Source of the DNA: Dyadobacter flavalbus
GTDB lineage: Bacteria; Bacteroidota; Bacteroidia; Cytophagales; Spirosomataceae
Length of the DNA: 64,000 nucleotides
Assembly (NCBI RefSeq): GCF_006149045.1
Contig: NZ_VBSN01000069.1
Location: forward strand, 235,585-299,584
Direction: 5' to 3'
Shown: in pieces, positions 44,817 through 52,837 of the stretch
Layout of the letters: the number at the start of each line of letters is the position of its first letter
Position numbering within the stretch: the first letter of the stretch is position 1
Notes under the pieces: generated by a model
What the model saw: only the letters and a program-made list of their open reading frames with translations
What the model was told of the DNA's origin: nothing
The model's database searches: none
Made by a program: the position numbers and the translations under genes

Positions 44817-47294
44817 CTACTTTTTGCCAATAGAAATCATATTGGCAAAAAGCCGGTAAGCGCCCGTAACACCGGCTGGAAGTTCACGGAAAAAGGACAA
44901 ACCTGTGTAAATGAAATGTCCTTTTCCATAGGGTGCGTAAAGTACACTTCCTTCTTTCGGCGTTTCATCCTGATCATTGCTGGAAAACAATGCCTGATAA
45001 TGGGTTTTGTCCCAATCCTGCGCAAAATACAACCCGCGTTCCTGAATCCAGCCCTGAAAATCCTGCTGCGTAATTTTGTTCGGGTAATTCATCAAGGGAT
45101 GTTCCGGCATTAAAAACCGGACTTCAGCATCTTCTTCGGCCACTCTGTCGCGGCCCATCGTGATCGGAAACGGCCCGATCTGCTTTACTTTCTGGTCATT
45201 TGGAATGGTGTACTGAACGAGCATTGTTCCGCCGTTTTTGACATATTCCATCAGTTTTTCCTGATAATTGGAGAGCCGGTTTTCCGTATTGTAAGCTCTT
45301 ACGCCCACAACAATTGCCTCGTATCCGCTCAGGTCACCGGCCAGCGCGGCATCATTCAGCATGGTAACCTGACAATTCATCTGACGCAAGGCAGTAGGGA
45401 CTTCGTCACCGGCACCGGCGATATAGCCGATATTTTTAACCGTTGTTTTTACATCAATGCGTGCCAGTTTTGCTTCTGATGAAGGAAAAATAGTCTGTGT
45501 CGGAATGTGCCTGTAAGCTATTGTCTTCAGAGATTTGTCATATACTTTTCCGTTTACAGTTGCCGTTGCTTTGAAAACAACTTCCTGATTAACAGCAGGC
45601 GGCGTAATGCGGAATGAAAAATACTGATCATGATATTTATCGGCAATGCTGAACTTTTGTGATACCGGTTCGGATTTCCAGCCTTCGGGAAGTTCCGGCT
45701 TTACAATTCCTTCAACACCTTTTCTTTGTGCCTGAACCAGAACCGTAACGGTTTTGGATTCGGCAGATGGAAAAATAAAAACCGGTTCTGTAATGGTAGT
45801 CGTAACCGGCGGCCTGATTTCAAACGGCTGATAAATTTCTCCTTCCGCAGGATCAGTAAATTTGTAAATCCACGGCCTTGCAACCGTAAAGGTCTGACCT
45901 CCGATCTCGAAATTGTAACGCGTAAAAGTTTCCGCCCGGTTTTCAGGAAAACCGATATCCTGTTGTTTGTCAATCTGGAACAAGCCTCTGTTAATGGGTT
46001 TTTCGAGCCAGTACGGCTGCGTAATTTTCAGGTTTTCAGGCAACAGGATTTTTTTTGAAATGGCGTTGAAATCATTGTTCCCCAAAGTAATATTTACAAG
46101 ACTGTCTTTGTTTGCACCCGTCCATTCCAATGACACCAACTTGACTGGAAAGTCTGTACGTTTGGTAACCGAAATCCGGATATTCATTGAATCGCCGGCC
46201 ACGCCCGAAAAATCATTCGGGTTGGTCTCGAACCAAAGTCCGGCACATTGCAGAATCAAATCTTTGACTTCTTCCTTTTTTGCTTTGACATAAATATCCG
46301 CAGAGTCCAGCCGGTTCAGTTCTGCATTGATTTTCAAAAGGTTGTTAATAGAAGCAGAAGGATTGTTGACCGAAAAACTTTTGATGGATTCATTGATCAG
46401 TGCCTGGACTTTGGCGCTGTTTTTGATTCTTTTCCAGGAAATATCAACGCCGTCAAACAAACTGGTTTTTGCCGGGTCGCCTGCTTTATGCAGAAAATAA
46501 TCAATTCTTTCTCCGCGTGCCGGCGAACTTCCGAATCCCTGACTTTTATGCTGGCTCCGGCTTAATGCTGCAATTTCTGTGTAGGATTTGCCAAGTACCG
46601 GATTGAAGCCGCCGATTTCAATGGATATAAAAGGCTTTTTTTCCTCTTCCGGTTTTTTGTTCGTAAATCCGGGTGTATAGGTGTTCCATACCAAACGCTT
46701 TGGCTGCCAGGTTTTTACAAATCCAAGTTGATCAGGATATGCATTCGGGTCTGCGGCAAGGCTGAAACCTTTTTCTGCAAGATAGGCGGAAGTCTGATGA
46801 TGGCCGTGGCCTGCGCGCGGGTCCGGCGGAAAGCGTGTAATGATAACATCGGGCTGAAATTTTCGGATCATCCAGACTACGTCGCCCAGTACTTTGTCCT
46901 GATCCCAGAAATTCAGCGTTTCATCGCGCGTTTTAGAAAAACCAAAATCATAGGCTCTTGAAAAAAACTGTTGCGCGCCGTCAATCCGGCGTGCGCCGAG
47001 CAATTCCTGTGTACGGATAACGCCGATGTTATAACCCTGTTCCGACCCGATCAGATTCTGTCCGCCGTCACCGCGCGTAAGCGATAAATAGCCCGTTCTG
47101 ACCAGCTGATCTTTTGATAAATAGGAAAGCATCAGCGTATTTTCATCGTCCGGATGCGCGGCGATGTAAAGAACCGAACCCAGCACATTCAGTTTTTTAA
47201 GGTTCAGGAATATTTCGCCAGAAGATAAAGCGGGAACTTGTGCAGAAACTTTTAATGAAAACAGTAACAGGAATGCAGCTAGAAATTTATTCAT
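44817..47294 (-). CDS. Secreted PIG-L family deacetylase, multidomain
   Basis: This 825-residue protein has a signal peptide (LLFSLKVSAQ), an N-terminal PIG-L/LmbE domain (about 35-250) with the metal site AAHPDDENTLML (His47, Asp49, Asp50) and the later GHGHHQTSA, a middle beta-sandwich region (about 420-600), and a C-terminal glutamine-amidotransferase-like fold (YEAIVVGVRAYNTENRL, then GTMLVQYTIP). PIG-L enzymes deacetylate N-acetylglucosamine-type substrates with Zn2+. Periplasmic action on sugar or cell-wall material is likely but not shown. It lies 41 nt downstream of the PPTase gene on the same strand. Confidence 0.88.
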   Translation of the reverse strand: MNKFLAAFLLLFSLKVSAQVPALSSGEIFLNLKKLNVLGSVLYIAAHPDDENTLMLSYLSKDQLVRTGYLSLTRGDGGQNLIGSEQGYNIGVIRTQELLGARRIDGAQQFFSRAYDFGFSKTRDETLNFWDQDKVLGDVVWMIRKFQPDVIITRFPPDPRAGHGHHQTSAYLAEKGFSLAADPNAYPDQLGFVKTWQPKRLVWNTYTPGFTNKKPEEEKKPFISIEIGGFNPVLGKSYTEIAALSRSQHKSQGFGSSPARGERIDYFLHKAGDPAKTSLFDGVDISWKRIKNSAKVQALINESIKSFSVNNPSASINNLLKINAELNRLDSADIYVKAKKEEVKDLILQCAGLWFETNPNDFSGVAGDSMNIRISVTKRTDFPVKLVSLEWTGANKDSLVNITLGNNDFNAISKKILLPENLKITQPYWLEKPINRGLFQIDKQQDIGFPENRAETFTRYNFEIGGQTFTVARPWIYKFTDPAEGEIYQPFEIRPPVTTTITEPVFIFPSAESKTVTVLVQAQRKGVEGIVKPELPEGWKSEPVSQKFSIADKYHDQYFSFRITPPAVNQEVVFKATATVNGKVYDKSLKTIAYRHIPTQTIFPSSEAKLARIDVKTTVKNIGYIAGAGDEVPTALRQMNCQVTMLNDAALAGDLSGYEAIVVGVRAYNTENRLSNYQEKLMEYVKNGGTMLVQYTIPNDQKVKQIGPFPITMGRDRVAEEDAEVRFLMPEHPLMNYPNKITQQDFQGWIQERGLYFAQDWDKTHYQALFSSNDQDETPKEGSVLYAPYGKGHFIYTGLSFFRELPAGVTGAYRLFANMISIGKK

Positions 47295-47335
47295 TGGTCA
47301 GGAAATTAAAGCATTGGTTTTGGCCGGCAAAAAAA

Positions 47336-47959
47336 TCAGATTGTCCAGGAAAGAACGTAATCGTCGAACGTGTCGTAAGCGATATGGACTGTATTTAATT
47401 CCGGTTTTAAAACAGAAACCTCAATTTTGCCTTTTTGGTTGCCGTCAAACCGGTTTGTAATAATATGTTTTTTCAGATCAAGGTCCGGATCTCCGGCAAA
47501 TTTGAATGCAGATTCCTTTGCAGACCAAATGATATGCAGCAATAAGTTGTTTTCAACATCAACCCAATCCATTTCCGCTTCATTCAGAAAGTAATCTGCG
47601 CCTTTGGAAATGGAAGGTTTGAGTTTTTGGATATCAATTCCTGTTTCTTTGGTTTCACTCAGATAAACGCAGGCATATTCGCCTGAATGCGACATGGAAA
47701 TATGCTGCTTGCTGCCGGCCATATGCGGTTTTCGATTGTGATCGTAGGTTATTTCCGGATCAACGGACGTTATATTTTTGATTAATATACGGCATGCAAG
47801 CCATTCCTGCCTGCGAACGTCCGTTTTTTTTTCAGACAGCAGTTTTTCATCAGCGGGAGTAAGCTGTAACTGTTCTTTCAATTCCTGCCACGGTTCAGTC
47901 ATTTTCCATAATCCCAGAACGGTATTTTCAGAAAGCGTTTTTATGTAACAGATTCCCAT
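47336..47959 (-). CDS. 4'-phosphopantetheinyl transferase
   Basis: This 207-residue Sfp/AcpT-superfamily enzyme attaches the phosphopantetheine arm of CoA to carrier proteins. The Mg2+/CoA motifs are ETGIDIQ and, about 40 residues later, IWSAKESAFKF; HISMSHSGEYACVY is also typical. It is divergent (73-nt gap) from a C45 acyltransferase and PaaK-like ligase pair. The carrier protein it serves is not in the window. Confidence 0.92.
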   Translation of the reverse strand: MGICYIKTLSENTVLGLWKMTEPWQELKEQLQLTPADEKLLSEKKTDVRRQEWLACRILIKNITSVDPEITYDHNRKPHMAGSKQHISMSHSGEYACVYLSETKETGIDIQKLKPSISKGADYFLNEAEMDWVDVENNLLLHIIWSAKESAFKFAGDPDLDLKKHIITNRFDGNQKGKIEVSVLKPELNTVHIAYDTFDDYVLSWTI

Positions 47960-48032
47960 TTATTATTAATTTTGGTTAAATATCAGCAATCAGTGTTTCA
48001 GAACCGGCACAGGATACGCGTGCTTTTCATGT

Positions 48033-49712
48033 ATGTGGCCCAAAAATAAATTAGCAAAAAACATCCTCAAAACGGTTTCCATTCTGTTGCTGATCACCGG
48101 AATTCTTTTTGGTCTGTTCATCTGGCGAATCATTGTTCCTTCGCCAAAGATTGAAAGCAGCAAAACTACGGAAAGTTATAAACGCATTAAAGCAGGACCT
48201 GATCATTATGTGGTTGAAAACTGCTGGCTGAAAAAGAACAAATACGGAATCTGGGAAATGTACCTGGAAGGGTCGCCGTATGAAAGAGGACTTATTTACG
48301 GGATTCTTTCCAAAGAGCTGATGGAAAAACAGGAAGTGCATTTCATTGGCCAGATCAAGGAAATGATTCCGAATGCAATGTTTCTGCAGGTTCTGAAAGG
48401 TTTTGTCGGCTGGTTTAACCGCGATATTTACAAGTACATTCCAGAAGAAAATCAACAGGAAATCTACGGCATTTCCCAGTCTTTTTCCGACAAGTTCAAT
48501 TACATTGCCCCTAAATATTACCGCATTCTGAATTATCATGCGGCGCACGACATCGGCCACGCGCTTACGGACCTGAATATGGTCGGATGTACGTCGTTTG
48601 CCGTTAATCACGGGTTTTCAGAAGATTCCACACTGCTCATTGCGCGAAATTTTGATTTTTATATGGGCGATGAATTTGCAGAGGACAAGCTGATTGTTTT
48701 TATGAAGCCGGATAAAGGCTACAAATTTGCGTCTTACGCGTGGGCCGGTTTGACGGGCGTTGTTTCCGGCATGAATGAAAAGGGAATTACCGTTACGCTG
48801 AATGCTTCCAAATCCGACATTCCGTATGCGGCAAAAGAACCGATTTCATTGCTGGCGAGGGAAATTCTGCAATATGCGGGTACGATTCAGGAAGCGGAAG
48901 AAATTGCAAGAAAGAGGGAAACATTCGTTTCCGAATCGCTGCTGATCGGCTCGGCTGCGGACGACAAAGCGGTCATTATTGAAAAGTCACCGCAGAAAAT
49001 GGACGTTTATCAGTCAGGAAAAGATTATCTGGTCTGCGCCAATCATTATCAGGGCAATTCATTTATCCGCGATTCGGTCAATATCCATAACATTCGCGAT
49101 ACCGATTCAAAATCAAGGTTTGACAGGATGAACCAACTGCTTGAACGGACTTATCCGGTTGATATAAAAGATGCTGCGGAAATATTAAGAGATAAAAAAG
49201 GCGTAAATGACAAATTCCTGGGTTACGGAAATTCCAGTTCTTTAAATCAGCTGATCGCACATCACGGAATTCTGTTCAAACCAGAGAAAAAGGAAATGTG
49301 GATTTCTACGCCGCCGTTTCAGCTTGGCGAATTCATTTGTTACAATCTGGACAATGTTTTTTCGGGAAAAAGAAAGTTTGCTGCGGTCGATTCATTAACC
49401 ATTCCAAAAGATTCATTTCTAGAAACAGCCGATTACAGAAAATTTGAGGATTTCAGGAAGACAAAACAGAAAATCAGCCGCTATGTCATGCTCGGCATAC
49501 CGTTTGAACTTTCGCCTGCGGAAGAAAAAAAGTTTATCAACAACAATCCGGAAAGTTTTCTGACTTATTTGTTTTTGGGAGATTATTTCAGGAAAAACAA
49601 GGATAACAAAAAGGCAATTGCCTATTACGAGCAGTCTTTAAAACATAAAGTCGCTTCGCTGAATGAAGTAAAGGCTATAAAAGACCGGATTGAAGATTGC
49701 AGGAAAGAATAG
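48033..49712 (+). CDS. C45-family autoproteolytic acyltransferase/hydrolase
   Basis: This 559-residue protein has an N-terminal membrane helix (about 12-32) and a C45/AAT-like Ntn-hydrolase domain. The expected self-cleaving nucleophile is Cys186 in NMVGCTSFAV, followed by LLIARNFDFYMGDEF, GLTGVVSGMNEKGITVTLNA and a C-terminal tetratricopeptide-like end (about 500-559, FLGDYFRKNKDNKKAIAYYEQSL). C45 enzymes cleave or form amide bonds of acyl groups. Together with the PaaK-like ligase 42 nt later and the divergent PPTase, a role in acyl or aryl conjugate metabolism is plausible, but no substrate is known. Confidence 0.88.
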   Translation: MWPKNKLAKNILKTVSILLLITGILFGLFIWRIIVPSPKIESSKTTESYKRIKAGPDHYVVENCWLKKNKYGIWEMYLEGSPYERGLIYGILSKELMEKQEVHFIGQIKEMIPNAMFLQVLKGFVGWFNRDIYKYIPEENQQEIYGISQSFSDKFNYIAPKYYRILNYHAAHDIGHALTDLNMVGCTSFAVNHGFSEDSTLLIARNFDFYMGDEFAEDKLIVFMKPDKGYKFASYAWAGLTGVVSGMNEKGITVTLNASKSDIPYAAKEPISLLAREILQYAGTIQEAEEIARKRETFVSESLLIGSAADDKAVIIEKSPQKMDVYQSGKDYLVCANHYQGNSFIRDSVNIHNIRDTDSKSRFDRMNQLLERTYPVDIKDAAEILRDKKGVNDKFLGYGNSSSLNQLIAHHGILFKPEKKEMWISTPPFQLGEFICYNLDNVFSGKRKFAAVDSLTIPKDSFLETADYRKFEDFRKTKQKISRYVMLGIPFELSPAEEKKFINNNPESFLTYLFLGDYFRKNKDNKKAIAYYEQSLKHKVASLNEVKAIKDRIEDCRKE

Positions 49713-49754
49713 CCGACATTTAAATTTTAATAAAACGCATACATTTCCTCCGCC

Positions 49755-51017
49755 ATGAAGTTTGAGTTTTCAGCTGAAACGCAGCATCTGAAATTACAGC
49801 AATTGCTTGAATATGTTTCGACTCACTCTCCTTATTATCAAAAAATTATGGCGGAATGCGGAGTCAGTTACAAATCAATTAAATCGCCTGCTGACCTTGT
49901 TCAGTTGCCATTTACGACCAAAGACGATCTTGCGCGTTATAACGATGACTTCCTTTGTGTTCCCAAAAACAGGGTTGCCGATTTTGTAACAACTTCCGGC
50001 ACTTTAAGCGATCCGGTCGCATTTTACCTGACCGATTCTGATATTGAGCGGCTTGCGGTTAACGAAGCGGAATCATTTCGCTGTGCGGGCGGAAGCAGTG
50101 AAGATATTTATCAGCTGATGACAACCATCGACCGGCGTTTCATGGCCGGACTCGCGTACTGGATGGGAGCCAGGAAAATAGGCGCGGGAATGATCCGTGT
50201 GGGGCCGGGCGCACCGTTTTTGCAATGGGAATCTATCCAGCGGTTTTCGCCGACCGTACTGATTGCCATTCCTTCCTTTATCCCGCGGCTGCTGGATTAT
50301 GCGGAAGCCAATCAAATCGATTATCCATCTTCAAGCATCCGATCCATCATTTGCATCGGTGAGCCGATCCGCAATGCCGATTTCAGCTTTAACGAACTCG
50401 GAAAACGGATTACTTCACAATGGAACGTCAAGCTTTATTCCACGTATGCTTCCACCGAAATGGGCGCTGCATTTACGGAATGTGCCGAAGGTAAAGGCGG
50501 ACATCTCAATCCGGATCTGCTTGTACTGGAAGTTGTGGACGATAACGGCCATGCTGTAAAAGAAGGAGAAACCGGCGAAGTGGTCGTAACAACGCTGGGC
50601 GTGGAAGGAATGCCGCTGCTGCGGTACAAAACCGGCGATCTTTGTCCGGTTTATTATGCGCCATGTGCATGCGGACGGCTAAGTCCGCGGCTCGGGCCTG
50701 TGGTCGGGCGCAAGCAGCAGATGATCAAGTTCAAAGGAACTACCATTTATCCGCCGGCCATTTTCGATGTGCTGGATATGGTCAAGGAAATAGAACTTTA
50801 TCAGGTTGTTGTTTCCAGAAACGAGTACGGGAATGATGAGGTTACGATCCTTTTGCCTGCGCAGCTGCAAACGCCGGTTTTTCAGGAAATGCTGCATTCC
50901 TTGTTCCGTTCAAAGCTTCGCGTAACACCTTTGCTGCAGTTTGTTACCGCTCAAGAATTAAGCCTTCGGATTTACAAACAGGAGAAACGCAAACCTGAAA
51001 AATTGATCTATATTTGA
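49755..51017 (+). CDS. Phenylacetate-CoA ligase-like adenylate-forming enzyme
   Basis: This 420-residue member of the PaaK branch of AMP-forming ligases carries VTTSGTLSDPVAF (P-loop), STYASTEMG (the family's A5 motif), RYKTGDLCPV and GRKQQMIKFKGTTIYP with the C-terminal hinge. A CxCG pair (APCACGRLS) near 300 may bind metal. It activates a carboxylic acid to an acyl-AMP and then CoA thioester or carrier-bound product; aryl or fatty acids are both possible. It follows the C45 gene closely. Confidence 0.9.
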   Translation: MKFEFSAETQHLKLQQLLEYVSTHSPYYQKIMAECGVSYKSIKSPADLVQLPFTTKDDLARYNDDFLCVPKNRVADFVTTSGTLSDPVAFYLTDSDIERLAVNEAESFRCAGGSSEDIYQLMTTIDRRFMAGLAYWMGARKIGAGMIRVGPGAPFLQWESIQRFSPTVLIAIPSFIPRLLDYAEANQIDYPSSSIRSIICIGEPIRNADFSFNELGKRITSQWNVKLYSTYASTEMGAAFTECAEGKGGHLNPDLLVLEVVDDNGHAVKEGETGEVVVTTLGVEGMPLLRYKTGDLCPVYYAPCACGRLSPRLGPVVGRKQQMIKFKGTTIYPPAIFDVLDMVKEIELYQVVVSRNEYGNDEVTILLPAQLQTPVFQEMLHSLFRSKLRVTPLLQFVTAQELSLRIYKQEKRKPEKLIYI

Positions 51018-51050
51018 AGCCTTAGTCATCATAAAAATAAAATATAAGCC

Positions 51051-51662
51051 ATGAAAAAGTTTTTTTATGCATCCATGATCACCGTGGTTGTAACGGGCAT
51101 GAATTGCTCTTTTGCCCAGCGAGTAGAACTGAAATCCGGAGACGTAAGCGTACTTGCGGGTCAGAAAACGGTCAACATTGAATACGATTATTCTGATTTC
51201 AGCGTAGGCAAATTCGCCACTGAAAAAGAGTACGTTGACAAGAAGTCGGCCGAGTATAACGAAAAAGAAGCGGGAAGAGGGGATAACTGGAAAAAGGCGT
51301 GGGTTGATGACCGCAAAAACAGGTTTGAGCCAAAATTTGAAGAACTGTTCAACAAAGGCATGGAAGATGCCGGCTTAAAAGCTGTGCAGGCAAGGCCGGA
51401 CGCCACTTATACGTTGATCGTCCGTACCAAATCGGTAGAACCGGGATTTAACGTAGGCGTCATGCGTAAAAACGCGCATGTTGATTTTGAGATTGACCTT
51501 GTGGAATCGGCTAATAAATCGGTGAAAGTTGCAGAATTTTATTTGAAGAATGTGCCCGGCGGGCAATTTGGCGGTTTTGACTACGATACCGGCGTCCGCA
51601 TTGCCGAATCTTATGCAAAAGCGGGCAAATCGCTTGCTGCATTTCTTGACAGAAAACTTTGA
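51051..51662 (+). CDS. Small secreted protein of unknown function
   Basis: A signal peptide (SMITVVVTGMNCSFAQ) precedes a compact domain of about 180 residues (ELKSGDVSVLAGQKTVNIEYDY, WKKAWVDDRKNRFEPKFEELF, ATYTLIVRTKSVEPGFN, GGQFGGFDYDTGVRIAESYAKAGKSLA). No family motif is certain. It is the third gene in the row after the C45 and PaaK-like genes (33-nt gap), but a functional link is not evident. A terminator lies downstream. Confidence 0.78.
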   Translation: MKKFFYASMITVVVTGMNCSFAQRVELKSGDVSVLAGQKTVNIEYDYSDFSVGKFATEKEYVDKKSAEYNEKEAGRGDNWKKAWVDDRKNRFEPKFEELFNKGMEDAGLKAVQARPDATYTLIVRTKSVEPGFNVGVMRKNAHVDFEIDLVESANKSVKVAEFYLKNVPGGQFGGFDYDTGVRIAESYAKAGKSLAAFLDRKL

Positions 51663-51702
51663 TCTGAATAATAATATTAATTTCGCTGCTGTTACATTTG
51701 TT

Positions 51703-51753
51703 TAAGCTGTGGTTTGTTTGCTTTGAAGCTTACATTTCACAGCTTATTTTTTT
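51703..51753 (+). terminator. Terminator after the small secreted protein
   Basis: TAAGCTGTG pairs with CACAGCTTA over 9 bp, followed by seven T. It separates the preceding gene from ydcF. Confidence 0.8.
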
Positions 51754-51773
51754 AACTGATATCCAGAAAAATC

Positions 51774-52493
51774 GTGCGAATTGTCTTCCTGATCTTATCG
51801 GCTATGATTATCCTGTTTTCCGGCGGTTGCGGCGGTATGCTGAACAATGCTTCGGAAAGAGCCTTTAAAAAAGGTTTGAAAAGCCAGCCTTATGATGCGG
51901 TAATCATTCCGGGATTTCCTTACAGCGGCGACAAATGGGATATGATTCTTCAGATGCGGATTCACTGGGCTCATTATCTTTATACAAAAGGGTATACCAA
52001 AAACATTATTTTTTCCGGTGCAGCAGTGGCAACGCCGTATATTGAAAGCAAAGTAATGGCCGAATATGCGCATGCGCTCGGTGTTCCGAGAGAAAGGATT
52101 TTTACAGAACAGAAAGCCCAGCACAGTACCGAGAACGTTTATTATTCCTATCGTATGGCAAAAGGGCTCGGCTTTTCAAAAATTGCGCTGGCTACGGACC
52201 CGGTACAAACCACTTACATGCAAAAATTTATCAAACGGTACGAACTGCCTGTTGAAATGCTGCCGGTTATTGTAGATACGCTAAGAGTTTTGAATCTTTA
52301 TGAACCGAAAACAAATACGGAAAACTGCAAACAGGAAAACTTTGTCAAACTGTCCGACAAGGAAAATTTCATCAAGCGGTTCAGAGGCACGATGGGTAAA
52401 AATATTGTCTGGTACGAAGAAGACCTCAAACAAAGCAAATTCAGAAGAAAATACAAGGACCGCATGATTCCTTCTGGCGCAGCTGGGCATTAA
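51774..52493 (+). CDS. YdcF/SanA-type (DUF218) lipoprotein
   Basis: This 239-residue protein has a lipoprotein signal (IILFSGGCGG, Cys19) and a DUF218 domain with AVIIPGFPYSGD, NIIFSGAAVATPYIESKVMAEYA, and TENVYYSYRMAKGLGFSKIALATDPVQT. Some relatives (ElyC, SanA) affect envelope assembly; the reaction is unknown. The start codon is GTG, since no ATG lies before the signal sequence. A repeat island begins 30 nt after the stop. Confidence 0.87.
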   Translation: MRIVFLILSAMIILFSGGCGGMLNNASERAFKKGLKSQPYDAVIIPGFPYSGDKWDMILQMRIHWAHYLYTKGYTKNIIFSGAAVATPYIESKVMAEYAHALGVPRERIFTEQKAQHSTENVYYSYRMAKGLGFSKIALATDPVQTTYMQKFIKRYELPVEMLPVIVDTLRVLNLYEPKTNTENCKQENFVKLSDKENFIKRFRGTMGKNIVWYEEDLKQSKFRRKYKDRMIPSGAAGH

Positions 52494-52523
52494 ATGCCGG
52501 CGATTGCATTCAAGCAACAGGAG

Positions 52524-52735
52524 GCTTCTCCGAAGCCGGCGTAATAAAACCACTTCGCACACATTTTTCTACAAACAGGAGGCTCCTCCGGAGCGAAACC
52601 AAGTGCTATGAAATGGAACCTGTTTGTAGGCTCCTCCGGAGCCGGCGTAATCAAATTACCGCACACATTTTTCTACAAACAGGATGCTCCTTCGGAGCAA
52701 ATCGAAGTGCTATGGAATAGCACCCTGTTTATAGA
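52524..52735. repeat. Two tandem copies of a 106-bp palindromic repeat
   Basis: Palindromes GCTTCTCCGAAGC (52524), GCTCCTCCGGAGC (52582 and 52630) and GCTCCTTCGGAGC (52686) alternate. The blocks CCGGCGTAAT, CACACATTTTTCTACAAACAGGA and AAGTGCTATG recur 104-106 nt apart. The first palindrome differs from the others by a paired T-A for C-G change, so the stem is kept. TACAAACAGG/CCTGTTTGTA also pair across the unit. Confidence 0.9.
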
Positions 52736-52752
52736 AGCAGCAGAATAAGGCA

Positions 52753-52777
52753 AAACAAAAAAGCCATGGAATGGCTT
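52753..52777 (-). terminator. Terminator of mutAB (minus strand)
   Basis: On the minus strand AAGCCAT-TCC-ATGGCTT forms a 7-bp hairpin followed by TTTTTGTTTTG. It lies about 60 nt past the mutB stop. Confidence 0.7.
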
Positions 52778-52799
52778 CCTAATCGTCTGATGCAAAGTC

Positions 52800-52831
52800 G
52801 GCTAACAGCTAATAGCCATCAGCTAACAGCT
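52800..52831. repeat. Seven-base tandem repeat (AGCTAAC-type)
   Basis: The units GGCTAAC, AGCTAAT, AGCCATC and AGCTAAC, then AGCT, follow each other directly, ending a few bases from the mutB stop codon. Confidence 0.7.
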
Positions 52832-52837
52832 TGTTCA

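Larger units (their letters stand above)
52494..52837. other. Intergenic repeat island, 344 nt
   Basis: No gene is seen. It holds a tandem repeat of about 106 bp (52524-52735), a hairpin serving as terminator for mutB on the minus strand, and a seven-base tandem repeat next to the mutB stop. Confidence 0.85.

Noticed and set aside
51693..51700. TACATTTG, an exact -7 promoter box
   Set aside because: A terminator lies between it and ydcF, so it would not drive that gene; probably chance.
52524..52735. Palindromic direct repeats considered as a CRISPR array
   Set aside because: Only two units, the spacing sequence itself is repeated, and no cas genes are near.
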